Below are positions 9,825 through 19,582 of a stretch of DNA of 64,000 bases, one piece after another (position 1 is the stretch's first letter; each line of letters begins with the position of its first letter). Location: assembly GCA_004014935.1 (NCBI GenBank), contig CP025321.1:1550001-1614000 (forward strand). The letters are read 5' to 3'. The translations under genes were made by a program, and so were the position numbers. The notes beneath the pieces were generated by a model, which saw nothing but the letters and a program-made list of their open reading frames with translations, did no database searches and was not told the DNA's origin. Source of the DNA: Saccharomycopsis malanga (taxonomy: Eukaryota > Ascomycota > Saccharomycetes > Ascoideales > Saccharomycopsidaceae).

Positions 9825-9950
9825 TCATAATTAATATATTTCAAGCCCAGTACATATCAGTTTCGTATAGACGCGCTGTGTCTAAGGGGACTGTAAAGTT
9901 CAATCATGTCCTTTTGATCATAGTTGGCTCACCCGTGTTCCTGTTTGGGC
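9825..9950 (-). mobile_element. SINE, short form, head missing
   Basis: The minus strand shows 'ACACGGGTGAGCCAACTATG', 'AAAAGGACATGATTG', 'CCCCTTAGACACAGCGCG' and the 3' end 'ATATGTACTGGGCTTGAAAT'. The tail (9755-9830) shares units with the 30-bp minisatellite. Its 3' end faces the LINE 3' end at 9694-9713, forming an inverted pair about 130 bp apart. Confidence 0.82.
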
Positions 9951-10458
9951 TTTACCAACACATGGCTAGTACTCTCGATTATTAAAAGATATTTTTTTTT
10001 TAGTAGGAATAATAAGGTTATGAAAAAAATTATTATTTATGCGTAACATAAAGTATTTTGAGTATATTTTTTTATTCAAATAGCAGTTTATACATCAATC
10101 ATATAAACAGCTTATATCGCTGCCTATTCTTTTTAGGAACATATCTCAATGCCAATCTGTTCACAAGTTGTTACTTTATAGAATATGCACTAGGGGACAT
10201 TACCTCACATTTGTATGCAGAAGTATACATAACCACGCAGCACCTCAGACTGGTTTTCGGAAGAACAACTATCAAATCTCGGTATATTTGCAACTAGAGC
10301 AACGTGATATGTGCATTAAGGACGCATAAAAATGCATGAATAAGCCTGTATTGAGATAACCAAAATCTATAATAAAGCGAGGGCTAATTTGATCAAGAAA
10401 ACAAGAACAATGTAACAAAAGAAGCGTTTAATAACAAAAGGATAATAGTACAAGATGC
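9951..10458. other. Spacer downstream of the Rab gene
   Basis: AT-rich DNA with no recognised gene or RNA. A 79-codon forward frame (10058-10297) has no recognisable features and is not supported. Confidence 0.5.
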
Positions 10459-11442
10459 TTAGCAGCAAGAATAAGAGCCAGGGTTTTTTTTGGCAGCAAT
10501 ATTGACGGTTTTAGAGCTAGAAACAATCAATGAGTTTGTAGAGCTGGAATCAGAATCGGATTCATGGTCATCAGTGGTTTGCAGGTTGACTGGCTTCTGT
10601 CTTTTCTTTTTGGAAGGTGTGCTGGTGTCGGAGAGTTCGTTTGATAGGCTTTTCCGGACACATTCACTGATAAAGGTGCGGAAGAGAAACTTGACGTCAT
10701 CGTAGTATTTGGCACTAACTTCGTAGTATCCAGCAATCTTGACGCCTTTTTTCCGGTAATGTTTGTTCATCTTTAAAGAAAACTTCTGGAGATCGTCGAT
10801 AAACACCTGACGAGAATCCATGGGTTTATCTCGCTTGTTTCCAACAATGAAAAACACAATGTTGGCAAGCTGTGTGGAGTTGTCTATGCATTCCTTGAGC
10901 CAATGTTCCAACTCCTCAAACGTCTTTTTGTTGTTGATATCATAGACTAGTAGGATTCCTTGTGTATCTTTGTATAGTGACGGAGTAATGGTTCTGTATC
11001 TTTCCTGGCCTGCAGTGTCCCATAAAACCACCTTGAAAAGCTGATTGTCGACGTCCACTAGCTTGACCTTGAGATCTATTCCTATAGTTGTTTTGGAGTC
11101 AAACTCGTCAAAGTAGTCGTCAGAGTAGCGGATCAACAAGGCACTTTTGCCAACACCAGCAGAGCCTAGAAGAAGAAGCTTTAAAGACGGTATGTTGTCG
11201 TCATCGAGTTTAGTGTCATAATCTATTAAAATACTACGGCGAACGCCATTCCGTATCCTGGCCTTGCTTGGAGCAAACGTTTCAAATGTTGAGGAGGGAA
11301 AAAACAATGGTGAAGTGGGAATTCTAGGAGAATTGGGGCCAGAATGGGAATTGGGGCCAGAATGGGAATTGGGGCCAGAATGGGAATGTGACGAAACCCT
11401 AGAATGGGAAATGTGTGAAAATGGGGTTTTATGAGAATCCAT
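10459..11442 (-). CDS. Rab-family small GTPase, Rab18-like, with long N-terminal extension
   Basis: The protein has 327 residues. All GTPase motifs are present: P-loop GSAGVGKS (about residue 92), switch I 'TTIGIDLKVK', 'WDTAGQERYRT', NKRD, and SAK. 'ERYRTITPSLYKDTQGILLV' with '...WLKEC' is closest to the Rab18 type. It ends in CC after 'NPGSYS', a substrate for geranylgeranylation, so it should sit on membranes. Unusual are the 85-residue Ser/His/Pro-rich N-terminal extension, which contains three tandem SHSGPN hexapeptides (18-bp DNA repeats at 11333-11386), and a Lys/Ser-rich hypervariable tail of about 70 residues. Rab18-like proteins are not among the S. cerevisiae Ypt set as I recall it. 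The exact subfamily is uncertain; the GTPase identity is not. Confidence 0.85.
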   Translation of the reverse strand: MDSHKTPFSHISHSRVSSHSHSGPNSHSGPNSHSGPNSPRIPTSPLFFPSSTFETFAPSKARIRNGVRRSILIDYDTKLDDDNIPSLKLLLLGSAGVGKSALLIRYSDDYFDEFDSKTTIGIDLKVKLVDVDNQLFKVVLWDTAGQERYRTITPSLYKDTQGILLVYDINNKKTFEELEHWLKECIDNSTQLANIVFFIVGNKRDKPMDSRQVFIDDLQKFSLKMNKHYRKKGVKIAGYYEVSAKYYDDVKFLFRTFISECVRKSLSNELSDTSTPSKKKRQKPVNLQTTDDHESDSDSSSTNSLIVSSSKTVNIAAKKNPGSYSCC

Positions 11443-12483
11443 CTGGAGTGGATTGATTATTTGATAATATTTTTAGTTGTTATTTGACAATATTTTTAGT
11501 TATTATTTAATAATATTTTTAGTTGTTATTTGATAATATTTTTAGTTATTATTTGACTATTTGATTATCTCACTATCATTCATCAAATATTAAATACAAT
11601 TTTAAACCTCCCTTGTATCAATCTTTTATCACCACTATAACCTCACTGTAATATCCTGATCCTAAAACGGTGTACAGGGCAATTTGGAAATTCGGCAGAC
11701 CGCCAGTGCATGTCAATTGCAATCAACAACAACACAAGTTTCCTAGAAACATGTGCTGGAAATACACTCTTGTATTGATCAAATCAAACTATTGGTGATT
11801 TCCGTCATTAATGAGCTTATTTTTTCTTTTCATCGCTGTTTTTTTCGTATGATTTGCGCTCGTCATTGACAGCAAATGTATTGAAATATTATCAAGTGTA
11901 TTTAACAACCGCGATTAAGTCATCGTGAATGGTGAATCATTAAAAGAGTTTGAAAATTGGCAATTAGCAAATCTAACTGGGTTTAGAACAAGTTGTATTA
12001 CCTGGTTGATGTCAGTTGAGTAGATATACAAAAACGCAGTGGGGGGAAATCCCAACATAATCCGCCCACAATTAATGGTTTTTTTCACCCTTTTACCTGA
12101 ACACTTAATGGGCTAGTAGTAAGAACTGTACAGGGCCAAGTTGGACCTTGAGTGACTTGAAGATATAGCTGTAGAATTGTAACTATATACATCAAACTAT
12201 TATCAAGTGATGCAAGTCGAATGATCAAATGTGATCAAATGATATTATCACATTGTATATCTATGTTTATGGCTAAATACAATTGTGAATGATTGACTGG
12301 TACAATGTCCACTTGTTATTCAAAACGATTAATTTGATTTCCAAATCGAAATTTACTACTCCTTATTTGAACGATTAATTTAATTTACAATTTAAAAATA
12401 TACAACCTATTATATAAACAATTTATTCATTTTCCAATTTAAAAATATACGACCTATCTAATTCCCAAATCAAAAATATAAAA
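11443..12483. other. Spacer upstream of the Rab gene
   Basis: Four imperfect 26-bp units of the type 'gataatatttttagttgtta' lie at 11461-11560, directly upstream of the start codon. The remaining 900 bp show no gene or RNA. Confidence 0.55.
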
Positions 12484-12600
12484 CTCAGCTTTGACCACTG
12501 AGCCAAATGGCTCAGTAGCTTTTAAACAATTTACTCAATTTCCAAATCGAAAATATAAAACTCAGCTCTGACCACTGAGCCAAATGGCCCAGTGGCTTTT
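12484..12600 (-). mobile_element. Two tandem SINE head remnants
   Basis: The minus strand reads GCCACTGGGCCATTTGGCTC with box A TGGCTCAGTGG at about 12600, and the same head again near 12520. Each is followed by 'GAGTTTTATATTTTCGATTT'-like sequence, so the head plus flank has been duplicated as a unit of about 75 bp. They start about 55 bp downstream of the F-box gene, in its sense. Confidence 0.78.
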
Positions 12601-12655
12601 AAACAATCCAACCATTTTTTAAAACCATTATTGTCAACCAATCACCATATACAAA

Positions 12656-14158
12656 CTAATCCCAAATACTTGACCGTTGGATTTTTTTAGAGTAATATTC
12701 CAAATCTTTCAGGGCGACAGTAAAACTCCAAAACTCATTGTCATGTTTTTCTGCTATTTGCAATTCGTTGGGATCACTACAAGGTGTGACGTCAATCTCA
12801 GAGGCAGAATAAGTGACAGTATACAATTCTACAGATCTAAAGTCTGGGGTACACAAGTCTAATCTTGCGTATGAGGGTGTTTTGACAAAGGTTTGTTGAT
12901 GACATGTGCAGTTTATTTGTTTCTGGGAATCGTAACTCTGTATGATGTGGCTGTCGACCAATGACCAGGCCCAGTTCAACTGAATGGTGCGGACTGTGTT
13001 GGAGCTGCTGTGGCTGTGCCATTTGGCAAACAATTGTTTAAGGATCGAGAGTGCAAGTTGGAACGGCTGTTCGATCTGTTTCTGGTAGTTGAGGATGAAT
13101 CTGTTGATGTTTCTGAAAGGCAACGAAAGGAGAAACAGGAGCATGAAGCTGTTTTCAGAGGTAAACACGCTGACCAATGCGGCAGAAGCATCGATGACTT
13201 CCAACGTGTCCAATGTGTGGACTTGTTGGGGCTGTGTAGAAACAAGTTGAGTTAACACGTTGGCAGGTATTTTTCGGAGAATGCTGGCATCAAAAGACAA
13301 CTTTTGCAACTGTTTTTTGCTGGATATGTTCTCTACAAAGCACTGGAGGCTGTATTGTTCGGATTGCAGCTCTGGACTTGCTGTGTAGGCCATGTCATTG
13401 GCGGTTTTGAAACATAATTGCGTGAGCGAGCCACCTACTGACAGAATAAACTGGTTCAACTGCATTGACATGAAGGCCAAGGCACAGTTTTTGCTGGTGA
13501 TCTGCAACTGTTTCAACTGGGTCCCACCGTCGTGGCAATACTTGTCTGCTAAAGCTGCTAGTGCTGTGAATGTCTCTATTGCATTATCTTCGGCAAAATC
13601 CACAAGAACATCAAGCCGTTGCAAACATTCCAAGCTTGTTCTGTTGGCAATCAACGCTACTGTGCTTCGATTCACGGCAAATGCAAGATATTTCAAGCCA
13701 AGTACTACACTCTGCACCGTTCCTACACATTGCTCGCCCAAAATCTCCTCTTTGGATAAGCTTATCAACTTGAGACTCTCTACACTCGCCATTTGCCGCA
13801 CGTTCAACCTTGCAAACTGCAGAACTGAAGCTTCCAAAAACTTGGTTGCCCATAAACAGCCAATATCCCCAAGTCTGCCCATCGTGCTCTCGTTTTGCTC
13901 TACTACATCCCACGCTTTCCTGACCGTCTGGTCCTCACTGCGCCGCACCAAAGAGACTCCTGGGAACAAAATAGGCTCTACCAATCGCCGCAACCTCTTG
14001 CAAGTCGAACCCAACGCTACCAAATCACTATTGACTTTCGTAGTATAGCAGAAATGCCCAAATACCCCAGGATTCACATTATACGCAGTCTCATTCACCC
14101 AAAGATTCTCTGCAATGAGCAATAAGACTTCCCCAGGCAAATCCATCAATCTCACCAT
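12656..14158 (-). CDS. F-box protein, function unassigned
   Basis: The protein has 500 residues. 'MDLPGEVLLLIAENLW' followed by '...LVALGSTCKRLRRLVEPILF' is a clear N-terminal F-box, the Skp1-binding module of SCF ubiquitin ligases. The rest is leucine-rich with repeated 'L..L.....' periodicity reminiscent of degenerate LRRs but without a countable repeat. Two near-C-terminal cysteines form 'NCTCHQ'. No specific substrate can be proposed. Large antisense frames (13392-14048 forward) are shadows. Confidence 0.75.
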   Translation of the reverse strand: MVRLMDLPGEVLLLIAENLWVNETAYNVNPGVFGHFCYTTKVNSDLVALGSTCKRLRRLVEPILFPGVSLVRRSEDQTVRKAWDVVEQNESTMGRLGDIGCLWATKFLEASVLQFARLNVRQMASVESLKLISLSKEEILGEQCVGTVQSVVLGLKYLAFAVNRSTVALIANRTSLECLQRLDVLVDFAEDNAIETFTALAALADKYCHDGGTQLKQLQITSKNCALAFMSMQLNQFILSVGGSLTQLCFKTANDMAYTASPELQSEQYSLQCFVENISSKKQLQKLSFDASILRKIPANVLTQLVSTQPQQVHTLDTLEVIDASAALVSVFTSENSFMLLFLLSLPFRNINRFILNYQKQIEQPFQLALSILKQLFAKWHSHSSSNTVRTIQLNWAWSLVDSHIIQSYDSQKQINCTCHQQTFVKTPSYARLDLCTPDFRSVELYTVTYSASEIDVTPCSDPNELQIAEKHDNEFWSFTVALKDLEYYSKKIQRSSIWD

Positions 14159-14233
14159 TCTCGCCAGTCACTTTGAATCATTGTTAATACCATCTTCTGC
14201 CAGCATAGTAGCGATTAGTACGCTTGAAAAAAA

Positions 14234-14392
14234 CCTGGCACGATAGTTTAGCGGTTAAAACGCTTGAAAAAAGACCTCCGAGACTCCAGGGTTCGATTCC
14301 CGACTACGACTTTTTACAATACTAAACGTAATTTCTTGGTCTTTACAACACAGAGTGTACTAACTGGGCTCAAACTATAACTATTATTATAA
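14234..14392 (+). mobile_element. SINE with a different (Asp-type) tRNA head
   Basis: A tRNA-like region with box A TAGTTTAGCGG (about 14243) and box B GGTTCGATTCC is followed by TTTTT and then, unlike a real tRNA gene, by sequence like the LINE/SINE body ('acaatactaaacgtaatttc') and 3' end ('gtactaactgggctcaaact') with a short (ATT)n tail. The acceptor arms do not pair well (GGCACGA versus CTACGAC), so it is not a working tRNA gene. The box A region resembles tRNA-Asp. 'acgcttgaaaaaa' occurs twice, just upstream and inside the head. It lies between the divergent F-box gene and UTP11. Confidence 0.65.
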
Positions 14393-14694
14393 ATATTACC
14401 ATCAAATCATTATTTATCCTCCAATTAGCGAACTAACAAACTAACTATCCAATTCTTCCTTCATATGACACACTGAATCGCAACTCATTACCGCCTCAAC
14501 CTCCTGTCTAATACCTGACCACGGCTCATAACCATGATGTGCGCATAGCAACTACATCACGTGATGGGGATTTTTTTTTTCTTTCACGCATGAGATGCAT
14601 CTCATCGCATTACACAACAAAAAATTTTTTTTCACCATTTTTTCAGTTTATTTATTCAATTATTTATTTCCAAATAATTCGCATAACGTTCAAG

Positions 14695-15432
14695 ATGCCT
14701 AAATATGTTCATGATATACAAAAGAAGCAGCATCGTGAGCGTGCGCAGCCGCTCGAGCGTAAAAGACGCGGACTTTTGCAGAAGAAGAAGGATTACCAAC
14801 TTCGAGCAAAAGATTATCATGTAAAACAAGATAGATTGAAGGTGTTACGAGAAAAAGCGAAAAATAGAAATCCAGATGAGTATTATCATTCGATGACCAG
14901 TAAAAAAACGGATGACAGGGGTGTTTTGGTTGCAGAGCGAGAAAACAGTGAATCGCTCAGTGTAGATGAAGTAAAATTGTTAAAGACACAAGATGTGAAT
15001 TATGTGAAGACCAAACGTCTCAATGAAATGAAACAGATTGAAAAGTTGGAAAAAGAAGTCAATTTCGATTCCAAAGCAAACCATACAGTTTTTGTAGAAG
15101 ATCGCGCCAGTTTTGAGCAATTCAATTTGGCCAAGCATTTCAATACAGACAGTAGATTGGTTCAGCGTAAGGACAATCGGTTGAAATTGGACCAATTGGT
15201 GGAAATGGATGAAACCACCGAACAACGAGCAGAGTTGCAGAAGAAATTGCAAGAGAAAAAGGTGAAAAAGTTGAAACAGCTCAAGCAACGATACGAGCGG
15301 GCTCGTCAGTTGCAAAGAATAGAAGAGAAAATGAACCAACAAAGAGAACTAATGAAAAAAGGAAGCAAGAAGAAGGTGGTGGACAAGGACGGGAAAACAA
15401 GTTTCAAATGGAAGTCTGTACGGAAGCGTTAA
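14695..15432 (+). CDS. UTP11: U3 snoRNP / SSU processome protein Utp11
   Basis: The protein has 245 residues from ATG 14695. The start 'MPKYVHDIQKKQHRERAQP' matches the family; an upstream in-frame Met at 14539 gives an implausible hydrophobic leader. Conserved blocks are 'LKVLREKAKNRNPDEYYHSM', 'VKLLKTQDVNYVKT' and C-terminal 'LMKKGSKKKVVD...SFKWKSVRKR'. It is a highly charged, helical nucleolar protein needed for 18S rRNA production. A T-rich promoter and a short GATGAGATG-like pair (atgagatgcatctcat dyad at about 14591) lie upstream. Confidence 0.96.
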   Translation: MPKYVHDIQKKQHRERAQPLERKRRGLLQKKKDYQLRAKDYHVKQDRLKVLREKAKNRNPDEYYHSMTSKKTDDRGVLVAERENSESLSVDEVKLLKTQDVNYVKTKRLNEMKQIEKLEKEVNFDSKANHTVFVEDRASFEQFNLAKHFNTDSRLVQRKDNRLKLDQLVEMDETTEQRAELQKKLQEKKVKKLKQLKQRYERARQLQRIEEKMNQQRELMKKGSKKKVVDKDGKTSFKWKSVRKR

Positions 15433-15512
15433 TATATAGTAATGGGAAGAATTGTGAATAGACAATTTGTTTGCATCTTTTATGTAATTTGTCACAACTC
15501 ATTGGCCGTAAG

Positions 15513-15591
<79 letters not shown>

Positions 15592-16925
15592 GCAGTATTA
15601 CCAAAAAAGCGAATATCTATAGTTTTGAAATGATATCGCTGTACATTATTTAGCTATTTAGCTATTGAGTTATTTTACCATTTTGTTATTTGGCTATTTA
15701 GCTATTGAGCTATTCAATTATTGAGCCATTTAGTTATTCAACTATTCAACTATTCAACCGCTTGGACTATTGTATTGTTGGCTATTTGGTAATATTAAAT
15801 TGGGTTTGCATTTAATCAATCAAACCACTATAAAAGAAGCATACATTTGTTTATCACCAGTTATAAGCCAACTTATGATCATAAAATCACAATATTCATT
15901 GCTCCCACCCTTTTACCAAATACATTATTACCTGATTTGATCAATGGATTGTCTAAATAGCATCAAAGTGTTAATTGGTTAGAATAGCAACATCTACTAA
16001 TTACTTGTAATGTTAACAATGATTTTGTATCAAACTAAGAGTGGAAAAACGCAAGTTGACTTCATAAAATGATAAAAAAAAGTCTGAAATAAAGGAGAAA
16101 ACAGAGTATTACATAGCCATTAACAATTTTAACAAAGTAATACAGATTTTACACTACACTATAATATATACTCGTAAAGATAACTAACAACTGGCTATCT
16201 TTACTAAACCCATCCAATGAGAATTTAAAAAACTAAACTAAAGCATTAAGCCCAATTTTTGTCTTATTAAACCTCCAATATACTTAGTCTATTCATTATC
16301 TTGTTTCTCAGCATCATCATATATTATTCATATACATAAATAATAACGCACATCCCATATGACATACCACGTGACCGTTATCGGAAAAACCGGGTCACTA
16401 CCCGGTCCATGCATGCACCCCAACGCACTCAACTGCAACGGAACAATGTCATCTGAGCAAGTTGTTCCGTGACCAGTATTTTCCCCCGTGGGGCAGTAAG
16501 TCTGTGTTATCTATTGTTTAATAAAAAAAATGCCTTTGAGGTGCACTTTTATTTTTTGAAAAAGAATCTCGGACAGGTTCTCATAACAATTACAAACTAC
16601 ACATCAAATCATAGTAGAAAAGTGCAGCTGAATGAACTGTGGGACACTGCGGCCATGCAACGACGTGCAGCGGCATGCAGGAATAAAAAGCCCAAAATGC
16701 CATTTGTTGGCGGGTGACAGCGCGCGGGGCCCGCATATGGGGTTATTTTGTTAGCACCATAGGGAAAAACTTTGTCGGGGCACGGATTTTGAAAGTGACC
16801 CAATAAAAAACCGGAATAAATTGACCAACAACAACAACTACTGTTATACATTGGAACAACAGCAACAAGTTATTAATATCATACATCAAATACATTAACA
16901 AGCATAAAGGGACATCAAAAGCCAC
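15433..16925. other. UTP11-STD1 spacer with (TAA)n and degenerate repeats
   Basis: A pure (TAA)n tract lies at about 15514-15590. Degenerate 'gctatttagctattga' repeats run from 15645 to 15790. No gene is visible. The STD1 promoter half includes a GC-richer segment (16370-16800) and the dyad at 16389-16406. Confidence 0.6.
16389..16406. promoter_or_regulatory. Inverted repeat ACCGGGT-N4-ACCCGGT upstream of STD1
   Basis: A perfect 7-bp dyad separated by four bases lies about 520 bp before the STD1-like start, near a CACGTG at 16369. Each arm resembles a Reb1-type CCGGGTA core without matching it fully. A role as a factor site is inference. Confidence 0.35.
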
Positions 16926-18401
16926 ATGTCGTACATTAACCCTTACTTTGTTGACAAGGTTACGGTTCCGCGGCAGTTCACGGATGCTGCAAGACAACAA
17001 ATAGAAAAGAAGCTTCAGGCATCACGGTCGCCGCCTTTGAAGCATGGGAGCTCGCCACTAGCCAATAGCATTACAGTTTCGTCCTCATCATCTAGTCTTG
17101 ACCGGCAGGCGGCTGCAGACGGCATCTGCAGGGCTGCGTCAAACAATGAGCTCACAAGGACCAGCTCAGGGTCGTCGAGCATCAAATCTATTGAATCTGC
17201 GAGCACGAAGAAGAAGTTGTTTGGCGCGTTTAGTAAACTACGACATAAAAATAGTCTGGGAGATGTGGGGAAGAGCATTTTCAGTAAAAGAAAGGGATCT
17301 CTTGTGGGACAGTTTGATGCAGCAACATCTGCGATGCAGGATACAGCAACATCTGCGATGCAGGATACAGCAACATCTGCGATGCAGGATACAGCAACAT
17401 CTGCGATGCAAGAAGATGCAATAATGACAGATACGAATAATCGTTTTGACAATGATTCGATAATGACATATGAAACGGAAAACAGTTCTACGAGCAGTAA
17501 CACGGAAAATTCGTTATTTTCTCTAATGACCAATGAAACCAACAATACCAACATCAATTCGATCAACTTATCGATGTCGACGCCGATAATAACGCTTCCG
17601 GACGCATTACCTGCGCGGTACGATGACATGTATCCTGCAGAGTTCATGCACAATGTGCTTCCGAGCGGTCGGCCGGAGTTTACGCGGCGCGAGCTTATAG
17701 ACTGGGAACTCAATGACTTACGGTCGTTATTGATACTAGCAGAGATGAAAGCGGAATGGAACGGGCAGATTCCGGTGATATATTCACCACCGGGGTTTCG
17801 GATCCAATACTTGCCGTTAAATAGCACCAACGAACAGATTATCAACACGCTTGTGGAGTCGGATATATACAAGGAAAGAATCCGCGACTTGCAGTTCCGG
17901 TTTCAGATTGCGCGCTACACTGTGATGACTGCACGCCAGCGTCATGACGCACTTGTACGTCAGCAGATGCAAGCTGCCGAGTTGCTGCAAGTAAAGGTTA
18001 AGGGCATGGAATTGCAGAAATACGAATGGAGAAATATAATAGAGAATTTTCTATTGAATTTGGCTATAGAAGCGCAGTGTCGTCATGATTTGAAGAAGTG
18101 TGTTTCTTCGTTGAAGAAACAGCGTAAAAAAACAGCTTACAGCGCCGGCTCTGCAAACAATGACGTCAAGCCGCAGGCCAAAAAGAAGGACGCAGCAAAC
18201 ACATTGCTAAAAAAGGCAATTATCAACGGTTACACCATTTACAGCAACCAGAAGAATGACAACTTTATAGACCATCAGAAATCAAAAAACACCGGCAACA
18301 ATTACATCACAAAGGACGAGATCAACTTGATCTGGGCACAGGTGCAGGAAAACGTCTACAAACGGATTGGGCTCAACTGGAGACCAGATAGTGTTAATTA
18401 A
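16926..18401 (+). CDS. STD1: Std1/Mth1-type glucose-signalling regulator
   Basis: The protein has 491 residues. The C-terminal half carries 'RPEFTRRELIDWELNDLRSL' (about residue 255) followed by 'EMKAEWNGQIP', 'LPLNSTNEQIINTLVESD' and 'ARYTVMTARQRHDAL', the conserved block of Std1/Mth1. In S. cerevisiae these proteins link the Snf3/Rgt2 glucose sensors to the repressor Rgt1 and to Snf1 kinase. The N-terminus 'MSYINPYFVDKVTVPRQFTD' and a basic 'KKKLFGAFSKLRHKNS' stretch precede a low-complexity region with four copies of ATSAMQDT (24-bp repeats, 17325-17410). One member seems likely here rather than the S. cerevisiae pair. Assignment is by recalled motif similarity. Confidence 0.78.
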   Translation: MSYINPYFVDKVTVPRQFTDAARQQIEKKLQASRSPPLKHGSSPLANSITVSSSSSSLDRQAAADGICRAASNNELTRTSSGSSSIKSIESASTKKKLFGAFSKLRHKNSLGDVGKSIFSKRKGSLVGQFDAATSAMQDTATSAMQDTATSAMQDTATSAMQEDAIMTDTNNRFDNDSIMTYETENSSTSSNTENSLFSLMTNETNNTNINSINLSMSTPIITLPDALPARYDDMYPAEFMHNVLPSGRPEFTRRELIDWELNDLRSLLILAEMKAEWNGQIPVIYSPPGFRIQYLPLNSTNEQIINTLVESDIYKERIRDLQFRFQIARYTVMTARQRHDALVRQQMQAAELLQVKVKGMELQKYEWRNIIENFLLNLAIEAQCRHDLKKCVSSLKKQRKKTAYSAGSANNDVKPQAKKKDAANTLLKKAIINGYTIYSNQKNDNFIDHQKSKNTGNNYITKDEINLIWAQVQENVYKRIGLNWRPDSVN

Positions 18402-18587
18402 AGGCTTTGTTTTTAGAACTTTTATCATTTATTTATTATTCTTAGGTTTTGTTTAGCGGTTTTGTTTTTGTATAGGATGTTATTTCATATTTGCATAGAT
18501 TTTTGTTGCTTTAAAGTTGTTTGTATTATCAAATGTTATTAGGATTTGTAGAAATTGCCACTTGGAGGCTGACGGGAACATGATTGG

Positions 18588-18725
18588 AATTATTATTATT
18601 TATTGTTTATTATTTATTATTTATTATTTATTATTTATTATTTATTATTTATTATTTATTATTTATTATTTATTATTATTATTATCATCATCATCATTAT
18701 TATTATTATCATCATCATTATTATT
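18588..18725. repeat. 7-bp minisatellite (TTATTTA)n grading into ATT/ATC triplets
   Basis: About 10 copies of the heptamer are followed by ATT and ATC triplets. The left border 'aacatgattggaattattatt' resembles part of the SINE ('ggacatgattggg') joined to a tail, so it may be another decayed SINE tail downstream of the STD1-like gene. Confidence 0.75.
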
Positions 18726-18778
18726 AAAAGAATATAAAAGTTTATGAGATATTATTAATATGTCAATTTACCATTTCC

Positions 18779-18855
18779 CTGTGGCCCAGTTGTTTACTGA
18801 AAATATTGTAGCCGTCCTTTGCTTTGCGCGGTTCGAATCTTCTCGGTGCCGTTTT
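18779..18855 (+). pseudogene. tRNA-like relic
   Basis: A box-A-like TGGCCCAGTTG (18783) and box B GGTTCGAATCT lie 46 bp apart with 'tcggtgcc' and TTTT after them. No 5' acceptor strand pairs with the 3' strand, so it is a degenerate tRNA or a tRNA-derived SINE head without its tail. Confidence 0.35.
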
Positions 18856-19035
18856 AAAACTCTCGCCACTTGATTTTATTGGTACAACTATCCAAAACCA
18901 CTTGATAAACTGGCCTGTTTTTTCTCTTTTTCTTCGTTTTTAAAGATGATTGGCCAGTATCACTTGTTTATACTTTGACTAGGTTATATAAGCTTGCACT
19001 TTAGCTATAAATTATTAGAAATAAGTGATAAGCCA

Positions 19036-19212
19036 GGCCACTGGGCCATTTGGCTCTCGGAGAAGAGAGACCTAACAGGAACACTGGTGAGAATATAATG
19101 ATGGACATTATTGGGTTTCCCATCGGATTTTACCAAGTTTCTTTAGACATAGTGCGTATATACGAAACTGATATGTACTGGGCTTGAAATATATGATATT
19201 ATTATTATTGAT
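19036..19212 (+). mobile_element. SINE, short form
   Basis: Head GGCCACTGGGCCATTTGGCT, shortened box A region, 'CTCGGAGAAGAGAGACCTAA', 'ACACTGGTGAG', 'TTTAGACATAGTGCGTATAT' and a complete 3' end 'ATATGTACTGGGCTTGAAAT' with (ATT)n tail. It lies 630 bp after the STD1-like stop, in its sense. Confidence 0.88.
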
Positions 19213-19235
19213 ACAACCGAATATAGAGTATATAT

Positions 19236-19352
19236 ACCAATATGTAAAGACAACCAAACATACAATAAAAATACCAACATGCAAAGACAACCAAACATAC
19301 AGTAAAATTACCAACATGTAAAGACAACCAAACATACAGTAAATATACCAAT
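19236..19352. repeat. 37-bp tandem repeat, 3.2 copies
   Basis: The unit contains 'aaagacaaccaaacataca' and begins just after the SINE tail at 19212. Copies differ at few positions. It lies in the spacer 3' of the Nudix gene. Confidence 0.85.
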
Positions 19353-19582
19353 CGTTAACTAAATCAGCTATTATTTGTTTATTAAAACTTCAATAGCTAA
19401 AACTATCGCTTCACAACTTTTAAAAGGAATGTGTTTATTAAAAAGAATGCACTTTGGTGTGTTTGATGATTCAGAACTGACCAAACCGCCTAATTTCGCG
19501 TGTCAACTCCATGAACATCTATTAAAGTTTTTACACTCAAAAAGCCTATAGTTTGGGTCTGGCTGTTGCAGTGGTGACCCAA

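Noticed and set aside
14234-14312. Working tRNA gene
   Set aside because: Box A, box B and T-run are present but acceptor and T-arm do not pair, and LINE/SINE tail sequence follows.
18779-18855. Working tRNA gene
   Set aside because: No acceptor strand pairs; boxes too close. Kept only as a relic.
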